6,399 nucleotides of DNA from an uncultured beta proteobacterium (GCA_903927495.1 CAIYNH010000099.1:1-6399); one strand, 5' to 3'. Shown: positions 1 to 6,225, counted from the first letter of the stretch. Notes: generated from the sequence alone by a model not told the origin. Program-made: numbers and translations.

Positions 1-1
1 G

Positions 2-718
2 CCAGGCTCTGGTACTGACTATGCTCCCCGCTTGGCAGCAGGCATTGCATTCAGCTACACCACAGCAGGGGCCTCCGTCGCCATTGCTTCGACCAACGAA
101 TGGACGGGTAGCCAGTACAAAGCCAGTGGCAGTTCTTTGGAGTCAGTTGGATTTGGAGGTGATTTTGTTGCCCAGCGCGGCGGTGCCACTGAGGCTAAAA
201 CCTCCAGCGCCACATTGAGTGATGGCACAGCTGTTTATTGGGGCAGCTGGAAGTCAGCTCCCGGTGCGAGTGCTTCAGTGATTGTCTCTGGGGTGCCGCT
301 ATCGTCACCCACCTTGGGAACCGACGTTTTCTACATGATGGGCGATGCAACGCGCACTATGCCTACTGCTGGTACAGCTACATTTGCCCCAGCTGGTGGA
401 TTTTTGGCCAATGTAGCTGGCAATATTTCAGTGAACTTTGTGACCCGCGAAGTAGCTCTAAATAACCTGGGATTTACCTTGGGCGGCTTGAGCTTTGCGC
501 AACTCAATGGAACCAGCAGCTACGACGCTGGCATTGCATCAGGGTTTTTCAAAGGAAATTACAACTCTGGAACTTGTGTTGGATGTGTGGCATTTACCCC
601 CGGTGCCAGCGCATTTACGGGTAATTTTGTTGGCACCGCAGCGAACGGAGCCATTTTGTCAACCATCCTGCAAAATGGTGCTGGCACAGTAGCCGGGGTT
701 CATTTGTTTTCCCGCTGA
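2..718 (+). CDS. C-terminal part of a surface protein with a transferrin-binding-type beta-barrel-like region (5' end outside window)
   Basis: The reading frame is open from the first complete codon and ends at TGA 716-718, giving 238 visible residues; the true start lies upstream, so the internal TTG and ATG codons are not taken as starts. The sequence is rich in Gly, Ala, Ser and Thr with alternating hydrophobic residues, as in beta-structure, and has no hydrophobic helix. A YWGSW motif (residues 79-83) is followed by a segment around VSVNFVTREVALNNLGF, a CVGC pair (Cys192 and Cys195), and a final GNFVGTAANGA stretch ending in GVHLFSR. From family knowledge, this order (YWG.W, strand, Cys pair, G.FxGxxAxGA) occurs at the C-terminus of betaproteobacterial FecR-domain and related surface proteins with a TbpB-like barrel. 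The function of the whole protein cannot be told because the N-terminus is missing. Plain autotransporter or adhesin passenger sequence is an alternative. The reading frame is secure; the family call is moderate. Confidence 0.75.
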   Translation, partial: PGSGTDYAPRLAAGIAFSYTTAGASVAIASTNEWTGSQYKASGSSLESVGFGGDFVAQRGGATEAKTSSATLSDGTAVYWGSWKSAPGASASVIVSGVPLSSPTLGTDVFYMMGDATRTMPTAGTATFAPAGGFLANVAGNISVNFVTREVALNNLGFTLGGLSFAQLNGTSSYDAGIASGFFKGNYNSGTCVGCVAFTPGASAFTGNFVGTAANGAILSTILQNGAGTVAGVHLFSR

Positions 719-994
719 GCTAGATTTGACCCAGTTGTGGGTCAGTCGGAGCGTCAACGGTCGATTTCGGAGGTTGAATCTCATTTTTTTGCTTACGTTC
801 CATAGCGATCTCAGATATTCTGCAGCGCGTGCACCAACCACCCTTGATCTAGCGACACCGCACTATCGCAGACAAAACATCTTCATTCAGGGCCTCACAT
901 CGCTGCACATCCCACGTCTAGCCGCCGGAACGCGGCTGCGAGCACTTTCTCCAGCAGAGGGGAAGCTATCGCTATCGCAGGTGATGCAGCAATC
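719..994. other. Intergenic DNA with no recognisable gene
   Basis: No frame on either strand shows recognisable protein sequence or a plausible start with a ribosome binding site. Short open frames here are arginine-rich and low in motif content, as expected of chance frames. Besides the hairpin just after the upstream stop, the only structure I see is a 6-bp inverted repeat, AGCCGC (920-925) and GCGGCT (932-937), with a six-base loop and no T-run after it. I find no convincing promoter. Confidence 0.6.
727..744 (+). terminator. Short perfect hairpin after the upstream gene, possible weak terminator
   Basis: TGACCCA and TGGGTCA form a perfect 7-bp stem with a four-base GTTG loop, starting 8 bases after the TGA stop. 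There is no T-run directly after it; the nearest T-tract (T7, about 40 bases on) is too far away for a classic intrinsic terminator. It may end or stabilise the upstream transcript. The stem is seen directly; the role is inferred. Confidence 0.35.
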
Positions 995-1107
995 TTATTC
1001 CGTTTCCAGATCGATATGACAATAGGCGCAAAGCCGCAGACAGTGCTGACGCACGGCAAGGCAAAGCAACAAGGAGTCGGATTGATATGGAAATGGAATT
1101 AGCAACT
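995..1107 (+). repeat. Copy 1 of a 113-bp MITE-like element with terminal inverted repeats
   Basis: This stretch matches 1209-1321 at 104 of 113 positions with no gaps. Its ends are imperfect inverted repeats: ATTCCGTTTCCA begins at 997, and its complement, with one change, ends at 1099. The inner part holds GTGC-TGAC-GCAC, which can form a small hairpin, and the near-direct pair AGGCGcaAAGC / AGGCAAAGC. No coding capacity is visible. Size, TIRs and repetition fit a non-autonomous miniature transposable element or a mobile palindromic repeat. At position 1094 this copy has T where copy 2 has C; in an RNA this changes a G-C stem pair to G-U and keeps pairing. The family is not one I can name. 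Confidence 0.8.
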
Positions 1108-1208
1108 GGCTCAAACGTAAGTAGACCGCCAGGAGCGACAACTGGTTCATGGCAAGATCATTTTTTGCGCGTTTGAATTCATCTCATGATTTTCAAAGAC
1201 TAAACTTG
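1108..1208. other. 101-bp spacer between the two repeat copies
   Basis: Unique DNA separating the two direct repeat copies, with an AT-rich right half (about 1160-1208) that includes a T6 run. No gene, and no well-spaced -35/-10 pair that I would defend. If the copies recombined, this spacer and one repeat would be lost as a 214-bp deletion. Confidence 0.5.
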
Positions 1209-1321
1209 TTATTCCGTTTCCAGATCGATACGAAACTAGGCGCGAAGCCGCAGACAGTGCTGACGCACGGCAAGGCGAAGCAACAAAGTGTCGGATTGAT
1301 ATGGAAACGGAATTAGCGACT
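1209..1321 (+). repeat. Copy 2 of the 113-bp MITE-like element, abutting the protease gene
   Basis: This is the second direct copy, same orientation, starting 214 bp after the start of copy 1. Comparing the left end (1210-1233) with the reverse complement of the right end (1291-1314) gives 20 matches in 24 positions, so the TIR is better preserved here than in copy 1. The shared sequence includes the outer bases TT on the left and AGC(A/G)ACT on the right, so the true boundary may lie slightly inside the limits given; TA next to both ends could be a short target duplication, but this is uncertain. The element ends 16 bp before the ATG of the S8 protease, and its TAG at 1314-1316 is the in-frame stop that closes the protease frame upstream. 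Confidence 0.8.
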
Positions 1322-1337
1322 AAAAAGTAATACTGAG

Positions 1338-4300
1338 ATGCTTTCCTATTTATTCAAAACGCGGGGCGAGACCTTGGCGCGCTGGTTGTCAATTCTCGTG
1401 CTGGCTGGGAGTGTCGCCCCCGGTGCTCAGGCGCAGTTGCCTGGCAGCGGGCACAGCAAGGCCAGCGCAGATCTTTTGCAAAAAATGGATGCGGGCAAGG
1501 CGCAAGACCTGATTGTGGTTTATGACGACAAGACCATAGAGGACGAGGTCCGGTTGCTGCAGTCTGAACAAGGACCGCACGCACTCCACTCCCGCATCAT
1601 TGCACACAAGGCTGGTCAATATGCCCGCTACAAACAAGCCAGCTTGGCTGAAGTCGGCACGAGCGAAACCGAGGTGTTACGGGACTACAGCCATCTGCCC
1701 GCCAATTTGGTTCGCGTGCATTCCCGTCACGCGCTTGATCGTTTGTTGGCGCAGCCGGGTGTGGCTGGCGTGTATGCAAACAGAATTGAGCAAAAACTGT
1801 TGGCACAAAGCCTGCCATTGGTGGGGCAACCCCAGGTGGCGGCGCAGGGAAACCTGGGAGCGGGCACCACGGTCGCGGTGTTGGATACGGGTGTGGACTA
1901 CACCCATTCGGCATTTGGCGCATGCACTGCGCCAGGTGTTCCCGCAAGTTGCAAAGTGGTCTATGCGCAAGACTTTGCCTTCAGTGACGGCAAAAGGGAT
2001 GACAACGGCCACGGCACCAATGTGGCTGGCATTGTGGCTGGCGTGGCACCGGGTGCCAAGATCATTGCGCTCGATGTCTTTGGAGCGGCAGGCACAGCCA
2101 GCAGTTCTGATATTTTGAGTGCCATCAGTTGGGTGATTGCCAATCAGGCTAATTACAACATTGTCGCCATGAACTTGAGCTTGGGTAGTGGTTCTTTCAC
2201 TTCGCCGGTAGCCAGTGGTGTGTATAACACGGCGGTTGTGCAGGCCAGGGCGGCGGGCGTTTTGACCATTGCAGCTGCCGGCAACGACGGCTATACCAAC
2301 GCCTTGAGTCAGCCGGCTGCTACTTCGGGGGTGGTGTCGGTGGGCGCGGTGTACGACTCCAAAATGGGCAGTTTTAACTGGGGTAGCCCGCTGCGCTGCA
2401 CCGACACAAGTTCTGCGGCAGACAAGGTGACCTGCTTTTCTAACAGCGCATCGTTCTTAACGCTGCTGGCTCCAGGCTCACAGATTCTGGCGGCAGGCAT
2501 TACCGAGGGCGGTACCTCGCAAGCCTCTCCGCATGTGGCGGGGGCGGTGGCGGTGCTGCGGTCGGCTTTCCCAACTGAGACTTTGGATCAGACGGTGGCG
2601 CGGCTCATCAACGGCGTGCAGGTCACCGACAGTCGCAATGATATTGCCAAGCCCCGGCTGAATTTGCCGCAGGCCTTGGGGGTATCGGCAGCGACCTGTG
2701 CGTATACGCTTTCTGAGGTCAGCCACTCGTTTGATTCCAATAATGGCAGTGCCAGTATTTCTGTCACCACGGGTCCAAACTGCAGTTGGAGTGCTGCCAG
2801 CGCCGCCAGTAATTCAGGTTGGATAACGGTCACTGCTGGCAACAGTGGCACTGGCATTGGAACAGTGAGCTATTCGGTCGCAGTCAACCCAAATCTGGCC
2901 GCCCGCACTGGCAGCATCACCGTGGCGGGGCAAACTTTTACTGTGGCGCAATCTGGCTCGGTCGGTAATCTGGCCAATGTCATGCTCAATTCAGGTTTCG
3001 AGGATGGGCCCATCGCCTGGACTGATTCAGCGGCCAACGGCCTCCCTTTGATCACCACATATCTGAACCCGACCAACGTGACCAACAGTTGGTACGCTTG
3101 GCTTTGTGGCTATAACAATTGCCTGGACACCCTGTATCAGGACATCACTGTCCCCGCCGACGCGCAAAACGCCTTTGTGCAGTTCAAGTACTGGATTAAA
3201 TCGGACGAGAGTTCAGGCACCTCGGTTTACGATTCGATGGTGCTACGCGCCTTTAGCCCCGGCAACACCAGCGCCGGTAAATCATGGACATTGTCAAATG
3301 TCAATGCCACGGCAGACTGGGTGCAGAGCCCGCAATACGATGTGTCGGCTTATCGTGGGCAAACCATACGCATACAGTTTTCTGCTTCGACCGACGCGTC
3401 ACTTGCGACAGATTTTTTGCTTGACGATGTTCACTTGATGGTCAGTGGCTCAGCCCCGGACACGCAAGTACCGACCGTGCCGAGTGGACTAAGCGCAGTG
3501 GCCATTAGTACCAATGCCATTCGTCTGAGCTGGATGCCTGCTACGGATAACGTAGCGGTAAATGCTTATAAAATATACCGCGATGGCGTATTGCTTGCAT
3601 CAACAGGGAGCGTGCTGAGTTACAGTGATACCAGCTTAACAGCGGGTGCTAGCTACAGCTACACCGTGCTTGCCTGTGACGCGGCTGGAAATTGCTCCGC
3701 GCAAAGCTTGGCCGTGGTTGCGGTAACGCCTTCGGCCATTTCTGACACACAGGCACCGACAGTGCCTGCCAACTTGAGCGGCTTCGGCACCAGTGTTAGC
3801 AGCCTCAAACTGAGTTGGAGCGCTGCCAGCGACAACATCGGAGTGACCCAGTACAAGGTGTATCGCAACGGGTCATTGCTGTCGGCCTTGGGCAAGGTCA
3901 GTTCTTATGCGGATAGCGGGTTGACCCCCTCGACAAGCTATAGCTACACGGTATCTGCGTGCGATGCAGCCGGCAACTGCTCTGCCCAAAGCCAGGCCGT
4001 GTCGGTGTCGACTTTGTCGCCATTTAACTCGTCCACACCGTTGATCATTGATGGCGTCATTTCGGTCAGTAGCAGCGGCTACCTGGCCAATATTTCCATT
4101 GGTGCAATCACCAACCGTTCGTATTCAATGACTTCTGGATCGCTGCGCATAGAGTTGTGGGCCTTTGCTACGCCATTTACCGGCACAGAGCTGGGCTACA
4201 AAACAGCCTCCATCAGAACGTCTGCCATCACCGGTGGCCTGGATCAACTGACTCCCCGTCAATCATTAACCGGGTTGACCCTGAGCTTGCCCTACACGCC

Positions 4301-5819
4301 ACCGCCCACAGTCAACTCGAATATCGTGGTTTTTGTCACCGAGTACAGTGCAAGCTGTTCGCAGGTCGATAAGTTTTGCTACGCCTACTATGTCAATCTA
4401 CATGAATCTGAACTACCCACCGTGCCCACCTCACTGACTGCCAGCACGGTGAACAGCTCGCAAATTGACCTGGCTTGGACGGCAGCAACCGACAACGTTG
4501 GCGTTGCCACTTACAAGCTCTATCGCAACGGCGTTCAAATAGCGGTTCTGGGCAATGTCACCAGTTACAGCGATCTGGGCTTGACGGCTTTGGCCAGCTA
4601 CAGCTATACGGTATCTGCCTGCGATGCAGTTGGTAATTGCTCAGCGCAAAGTGCAGCCACATCTGCCACGACACCCGCCGCACCCGACACGCTAAGCCCG
4701 AGTGTGCCAAGCGGGTTGACTGCAACGGCATTAAGCAGTTCGCAGGTCAAGCTGGTTTGGGTCGCTGCGACAGACAACGTCGGCGTAACAGCCTACAAAA
4801 TTTATAGCGGTGGAGCACTGGTAACCACATTGGGAAACGTCACGAGCACCTTACGCACCACTGTAGCCTCAACCAGTTATCGTTACACGATTGCCGCCTG
4901 TGATGCTGTGGGCAATTGCTCAAGCCAGAGTGCAGCAGCATCGGTAACGACCCCGGCGCTCGCAGATACCGTGCCACCCTCGGTCCCGGCTGGTTTGACG
5001 GCAGCGCCGGTGAACGAGAGCAAGATTAATCTGACCTGGACTGCTGCCACCGACAACGTAGGCGTGACCAGCTACAAGCTCTATCGCGGCAATGGCTTGT
5101 TGGTAACACTGGGCAACGTCACGAGCTACAGCGATACCGGGCTAAGAGGTGCCACGCTTTACAGCTACACCGTGCAGGCTTGCGATGCGTTAAGTAACTG
5201 CTCGGCTCTAAGCCCTGAGGTATTGGCTACAACCTCATCGGTTATGACTGCTTTGGCTTTAGTACAAGGCTGGAACCTGATGGGCAACAGCACAGATGCA
5301 CCCATCCAAGTTGCCACCACGTTTGCGAATTCCAATCAGTTTGTCAGCGTGTGGAAGTGGCTAGCCCCGCAAAGTGCCTGGGGATTTTATGCACCAGATT
5401 TGGCTGCGCAAGAGGGCACGGTGTTAGCAGACTATGCTGCCGCAAAAGGCTACCAGGTGCTTGCCACCATTGCCGGCGGTGAGGGTTACTGGGTTAACGT
5501 CAAAAAGGCTGTCAGCATCAGCGTTCCTGCCGGCAATGTGCTCAGCGCTCTATCGGTGGGCTCGACCCTCATCAAAGGCTGGAATCTGATCTCTGTCGGT
5601 GAAACAGTAGCGCCAAAGCAGTTTTGCGATGCACAAAGCGGCGCTGTGACCACGTTGTGGGCATGGGATGCCACAGGCTCTTCCTGGTACTTTTATGCCC
5701 CTGGTCTGGATGCGAGCGGTGCGCTGTTGAATTACGCTTCATCCAAGGGCTACCTGGACTTCACGACCAGTAACAAGACACTTGGGGCGGGGATCGGGTT
5801 CTGGGTCAACAAGCCATAA
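1338..5819 (+). CDS. Large secreted subtilisin-like (S8) serine protease with BACON-like, FN3 and duplicated C-terminal modules
   Basis: Predicted extracellular endopeptidase of 1493 residues. Residues 1-32 form a signal peptide (Lys/Arg N-region, hydrophobic core around WLSILVLAG, AQA cleavage site), which supports the ATG at 1338 although no good Shine-Dalgarno is visible; an in-frame TAG at 1314 excludes a long upstream extension. Residues about 36-160 look like a chaperone-type propeptide. The S8 domain (about 173-450) has Asp183 in VLDTG, His225 in GHGTNVAG, oxyanion Asn316 in AAGND and nucleophile Ser394 in GGTSQASPHVAG, so the active site is intact. Then follow a BACON-like domain (454-540), a jelly-roll-like domain (547-705), FN3 domains (709-803, 804-894), an unassigned beta-rich domain (896-1022), three FN3 domains (1024-1117, 1118-1210, 1211-1300) and a twofold tryptophan-rich module (1305-1493). 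No sorting motif, autotransporter barrel or transmembrane anchor is seen. The native substrate is unknown; the accessory domains suggest binding to surfaces or polymers. The propeptide and jelly-roll limits are estimates. Confidence 0.95.
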   Translation: MLSYLFKTRGETLARWLSILVLAGSVAPGAQAQLPGSGHSKASADLLQKMDAGKAQDLIVVYDDKTIEDEVRLLQSEQGPHALHSRIIAHKAGQYARYKQASLAEVGTSETEVLRDYSHLPANLVRVHSRHALDRLLAQPGVAGVYANRIEQKLLAQSLPLVGQPQVAAQGNLGAGTTVAVLDTGVDYTHSAFGACTAPGVPASCKVVYAQDFAFSDGKRDDNGHGTNVAGIVAGVAPGAKIIALDVFGAAGTASSSDILSAISWVIANQANYNIVAMNLSLGSGSFTSPVASGVYNTAVVQARAAGVLTIAAAGNDGYTNALSQPAATSGVVSVGAVYDSKMGSFNWGSPLRCTDTSSAADKVTCFSNSASFLTLLAPGSQILAAGITEGGTSQASPHVAGAVAVLRSAFPTETLDQTVARLINGVQVTDSRNDIAKPRLNLPQALGVSAATCAYTLSEVSHSFDSNNGSASISVTTGPNCSWSAASAASNSGWITVTAGNSGTGIGTVSYSVAVNPNLAARTGSITVAGQTFTVAQSGSVGNLANVMLNSGFEDGPIAWTDSAANGLPLITTYLNPTNVTNSWYAWLCGYNNCLDTLYQDITVPADAQNAFVQFKYWIKSDESSGTSVYDSMVLRAFSPGNTSAGKSWTLSNVNATADWVQSPQYDVSAYRGQTIRIQFSASTDASLATDFLLDDVHLMVSGSAPDTQVPTVPSGLSAVAISTNAIRLSWMPATDNVAVNAYKIYRDGVLLASTGSVLSYSDTSLTAGASYSYTVLACDAAGNCSAQSLAVVAVTPSAISDTQAPTVPANLSGFGTSVSSLKLSWSAASDNIGVTQYKVYRNGSLLSALGKVSSYADSGLTPSTSYSYTVSACDAAGNCSAQSQAVSVSTLSPFNSSTPLIIDGVISVSSSGYLANISIGAITNRSYSMTSGSLRIELWAFATPFTGTELGYKTASIRTSAITGGLDQLTPRQSLTGLTLSLPYTPPPTVNSNIVVFVTEYSASCSQVDKFCYAYYVNLHESELPTVPTSLTASTVNSSQIDLAWTAATDNVGVATYKLYRNGVQIAVLGNVTSYSDLGLTALASYSYTVSACDAVGNCSAQSAATSATTPAAPDTLSPSVPSGLTATALSSSQVKLVWVAATDNVGVTAYKIYSGGALVTTLGNVTSTLRTTVASTSYRYTIAACDAVGNCSSQSAAASVTTPALADTVPPSVPAGLTAAPVNESKINLTWTAATDNVGVTSYKLYRGNGLLVTLGNVTSYSDTGLRGATLYSYTVQACDALSNCSALSPEVLATTSSVMTALALVQGWNLMGNSTDAPIQVATTFANSNQFVSVWKWLAPQSAWGFYAPDLAAQEGTVLADYAAAKGYQVLATIAGGEGYWVNVKKAVSISVPAGNVLSALSVGSTLIKGWNLISVGETVAPKQFCDAQSGAVTTLWAWDATGSSWYFYAPGLDASGALLNYASSKGYLDFTTSNKTLGAGIGFWVNKP
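3462..4019 (+). repeat. FN3 domains 1 and 2 of the protease
   Basis: Two tandem fibronectin type III units of about 90-95 residues. Each begins with a D/T-x-x-P-x-VP linker, continues with LSW, TDNV or SDNI, an YK(I/V)YR strand and SYSYTV, and ends with ACDAAGNCSAQS. The two conserved cysteines per unit (ACD and GNCS) probably form a local disulfide, reasonable for an exported protein. Such units usually act as spacers or polymer-binding modules in secreted enzymes. Confidence 0.85.
4407..5240 (+). repeat. FN3 domains 3, 4 and 5 of the protease
   Basis: Three more FN3 units, more alike in their first strands (W-x-A-ATDNVGV, YKLYR) than the first pair, consistent with later duplication. Units 3 and 5 keep the TSYSD-x-GL motif; unit 4 has TSTLRTTV in its place and YKIYSGG rather than YK-x-YRNG. 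All three keep the ACDA...NCS cysteine pair. Confidence 0.85.
5250..5513 (+). repeat. C-terminal tryptophan-rich module, repeat A
   Basis: Residues about 1305-1392 carry VQGWNLMGNS, VSVWKW, WGFYAPDL, YAAAKGYQVL and GEGYWVN in that order. The same order returns in repeat B, so this is an internal duplication. From memory, similar GWNL...FYxP...KGY...GxGFWVN pairs end other betaproteobacterial secreted proteins; I know of no assigned function. Surface retention or ligand binding through the aromatic residues is a guess. Confidence 0.75.
5559..5816 (+). repeat. C-terminal tryptophan-rich module, repeat B
   Basis: Residues about 1408-1493 repeat the pattern of module A: IKGWNLISVG, TTLWAWDATGSSW, YFYAPGL, YASSKGYLDF and GIGFWVN, with the protein ending two residues after WVN. 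Trp1312 and Trp1415, and Trp1385 and Trp1489, are matching positions. Module B replaces the GEG of module A by GIG. Ending exactly at the module boundary suggests the pair is a complete C-terminal unit. Confidence 0.75.
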
Positions 5820-6055
5820 CCAAGTTTGTTCACCAGGATTCTTTGACTGAAACGGCAAACCCCATCGGCTCGCCCGCATTTGCCAAAAAGAAAGCCTCAA
5901 ACCAAGGTCTTCGCTTACGAGCCTCAGCCAGCAATAACGTCCAACATGGGCACACTCAGCAGCAGCCACTTGTAACATTTTTGTGCCCCCTGATTTCAGC
6001 GATAAATATCTCTAATCGCATACAGGCAAAGCATGTAGCACTATTAAACAAGTAG
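5820..6055. other. Intergenic DNA after the protease with no recognisable gene
   Basis: Short open frames on both strands lack recognisable motifs and credible ribosome binding sites. I see no tRNA, no clear promoter and no further part of the transposase whose remnant lies just downstream. Confidence 0.55.
5854..5884 (+). other. Weak stem-loop downstream of the protease gene
   Basis: GGCAAA (5854-5859) and TTTGCC (5879-5884) are perfect complements with a 19-base GC-rich loop, starting 35 bases after the protease stop. No T-run follows on the plus strand, so this is at best a weak terminator or an mRNA 3'-end stabiliser. I find no better terminator for the protease gene within the window. 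Confidence 0.25.
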
Positions 6056-6166
6056 CAACGTGGCAACTGTTCCGTGCTATTGGTGCTAAAAGAAGTCGCC
6101 GCACATCTCCTGGCATACAACCTGGTGCGCTCAGTGATGGCGCAGGCTGCAAATCGGGTCAATTGA
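6056..6166 (+). pseudogene. Remnant of an IS4-type transposase C-terminal region
   Basis: The plus-strand frame from 6056 to the TGA at 6164-6166 contains LKEVAAH and then HLLAYNLVRSVMAQAA (6086-6151 in total). From family knowledge, this is the conserved (K/R)E-x-x-x-HL(L/I)AYNL(V/I)R-x-(L/V)M-x-QAA segment near the end of IS4-type DDE transposases, close to the catalytic glutamate helix. The frame is closed by a TAG at 6053 just upstream. The remaining catalytic parts are not visible in any frame nearby, and after MAQAA the expected tail is lost within a few residues. It is therefore a short decayed fragment and cannot be active. The motif is distinctive, but the fragment is only about 22 residues. 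Confidence 0.7.
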
Positions 6167-6178
6167 CGGGCTTATCGC

Positions 6179-6225
6179 CCATGTGTTCGGCTGTGCGTTA
6201 CAAGATGACATAGGCCGAACCATGG
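6179..6225 (+). other. Long hairpin downstream of the transposase remnant
   Basis: GTTCGGC (6185-6191) and GCCGAAC (6214-6220) are perfect complements separated by 22 bases. The stem extends past a single bulged T (6184) by CCATG against CATGG, giving about 12 bp in all. No T-run follows. It could be an insertion-sequence end structure or a chance fold; its role is unknown. Confidence 0.4.

Noticed and set aside
752..790. Possible intrinsic terminator: TCAAC/GTTGA pair followed by a T7 tract
   Set aside because: The stem is only 5 bp with a loop of about 13 bases, and the T-tract begins several bases after it, too weak to annotate.
659..841. Minus-strand 60-codon frame overlapping the end of the partial gene
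   Set aside because: Overlaps the coding end of the upstream gene in antisense and shows no recognisable protein features.
920..937. AGCCGC/GCGGCT hairpin as a regulatory site
   Set aside because: Six-base stem in GC-rich DNA with no T-run, promoter or gene next to it; likely by chance.
726..1019. Small open frame of 97 codons downstream of the partial gene
   Set aside because: No ribosome binding site or recognisable motif, arginine-rich composition, and it runs into the first repeat copy; best read as a chance frame.
995..1321. CRISPR array or tandem repeat array made of the two 113-bp units
   Set aside because: Only two units, each far longer than CRISPR repeats, with their own terminal inverted repeats and no cas genes in the window.
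1296..1333. Promoter using TTGATA in the right TIR with TAATAC at 1328-1333
   Set aside because: The spacing is 26 bp, far from the 16-18 bp optimum, and transcription would begin within the start codon.
1597..2143. Several antisense and alternative-frame open frames within the protease domain
   Set aside because: They are shadows of the strongly supported S8 reading frame, which has an intact catalytic triad and continuous domain structure.
5303..5819. Autotransporter barrel or PEP-CTERM/LPXTG anchor at the protease C-terminus
   Set aside because: The end consists of two tryptophan-rich modules without a hydrophobic helix, sorting motif, basic tail or barrel-type terminal Phe strand.
5956..6162. 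Minus-strand 68-codon frame opposite the transposase remnant
   Set aside because: The plus strand here carries a clear IS4-type peptide; the antisense frame has no recognisable motif or ribosome binding site.
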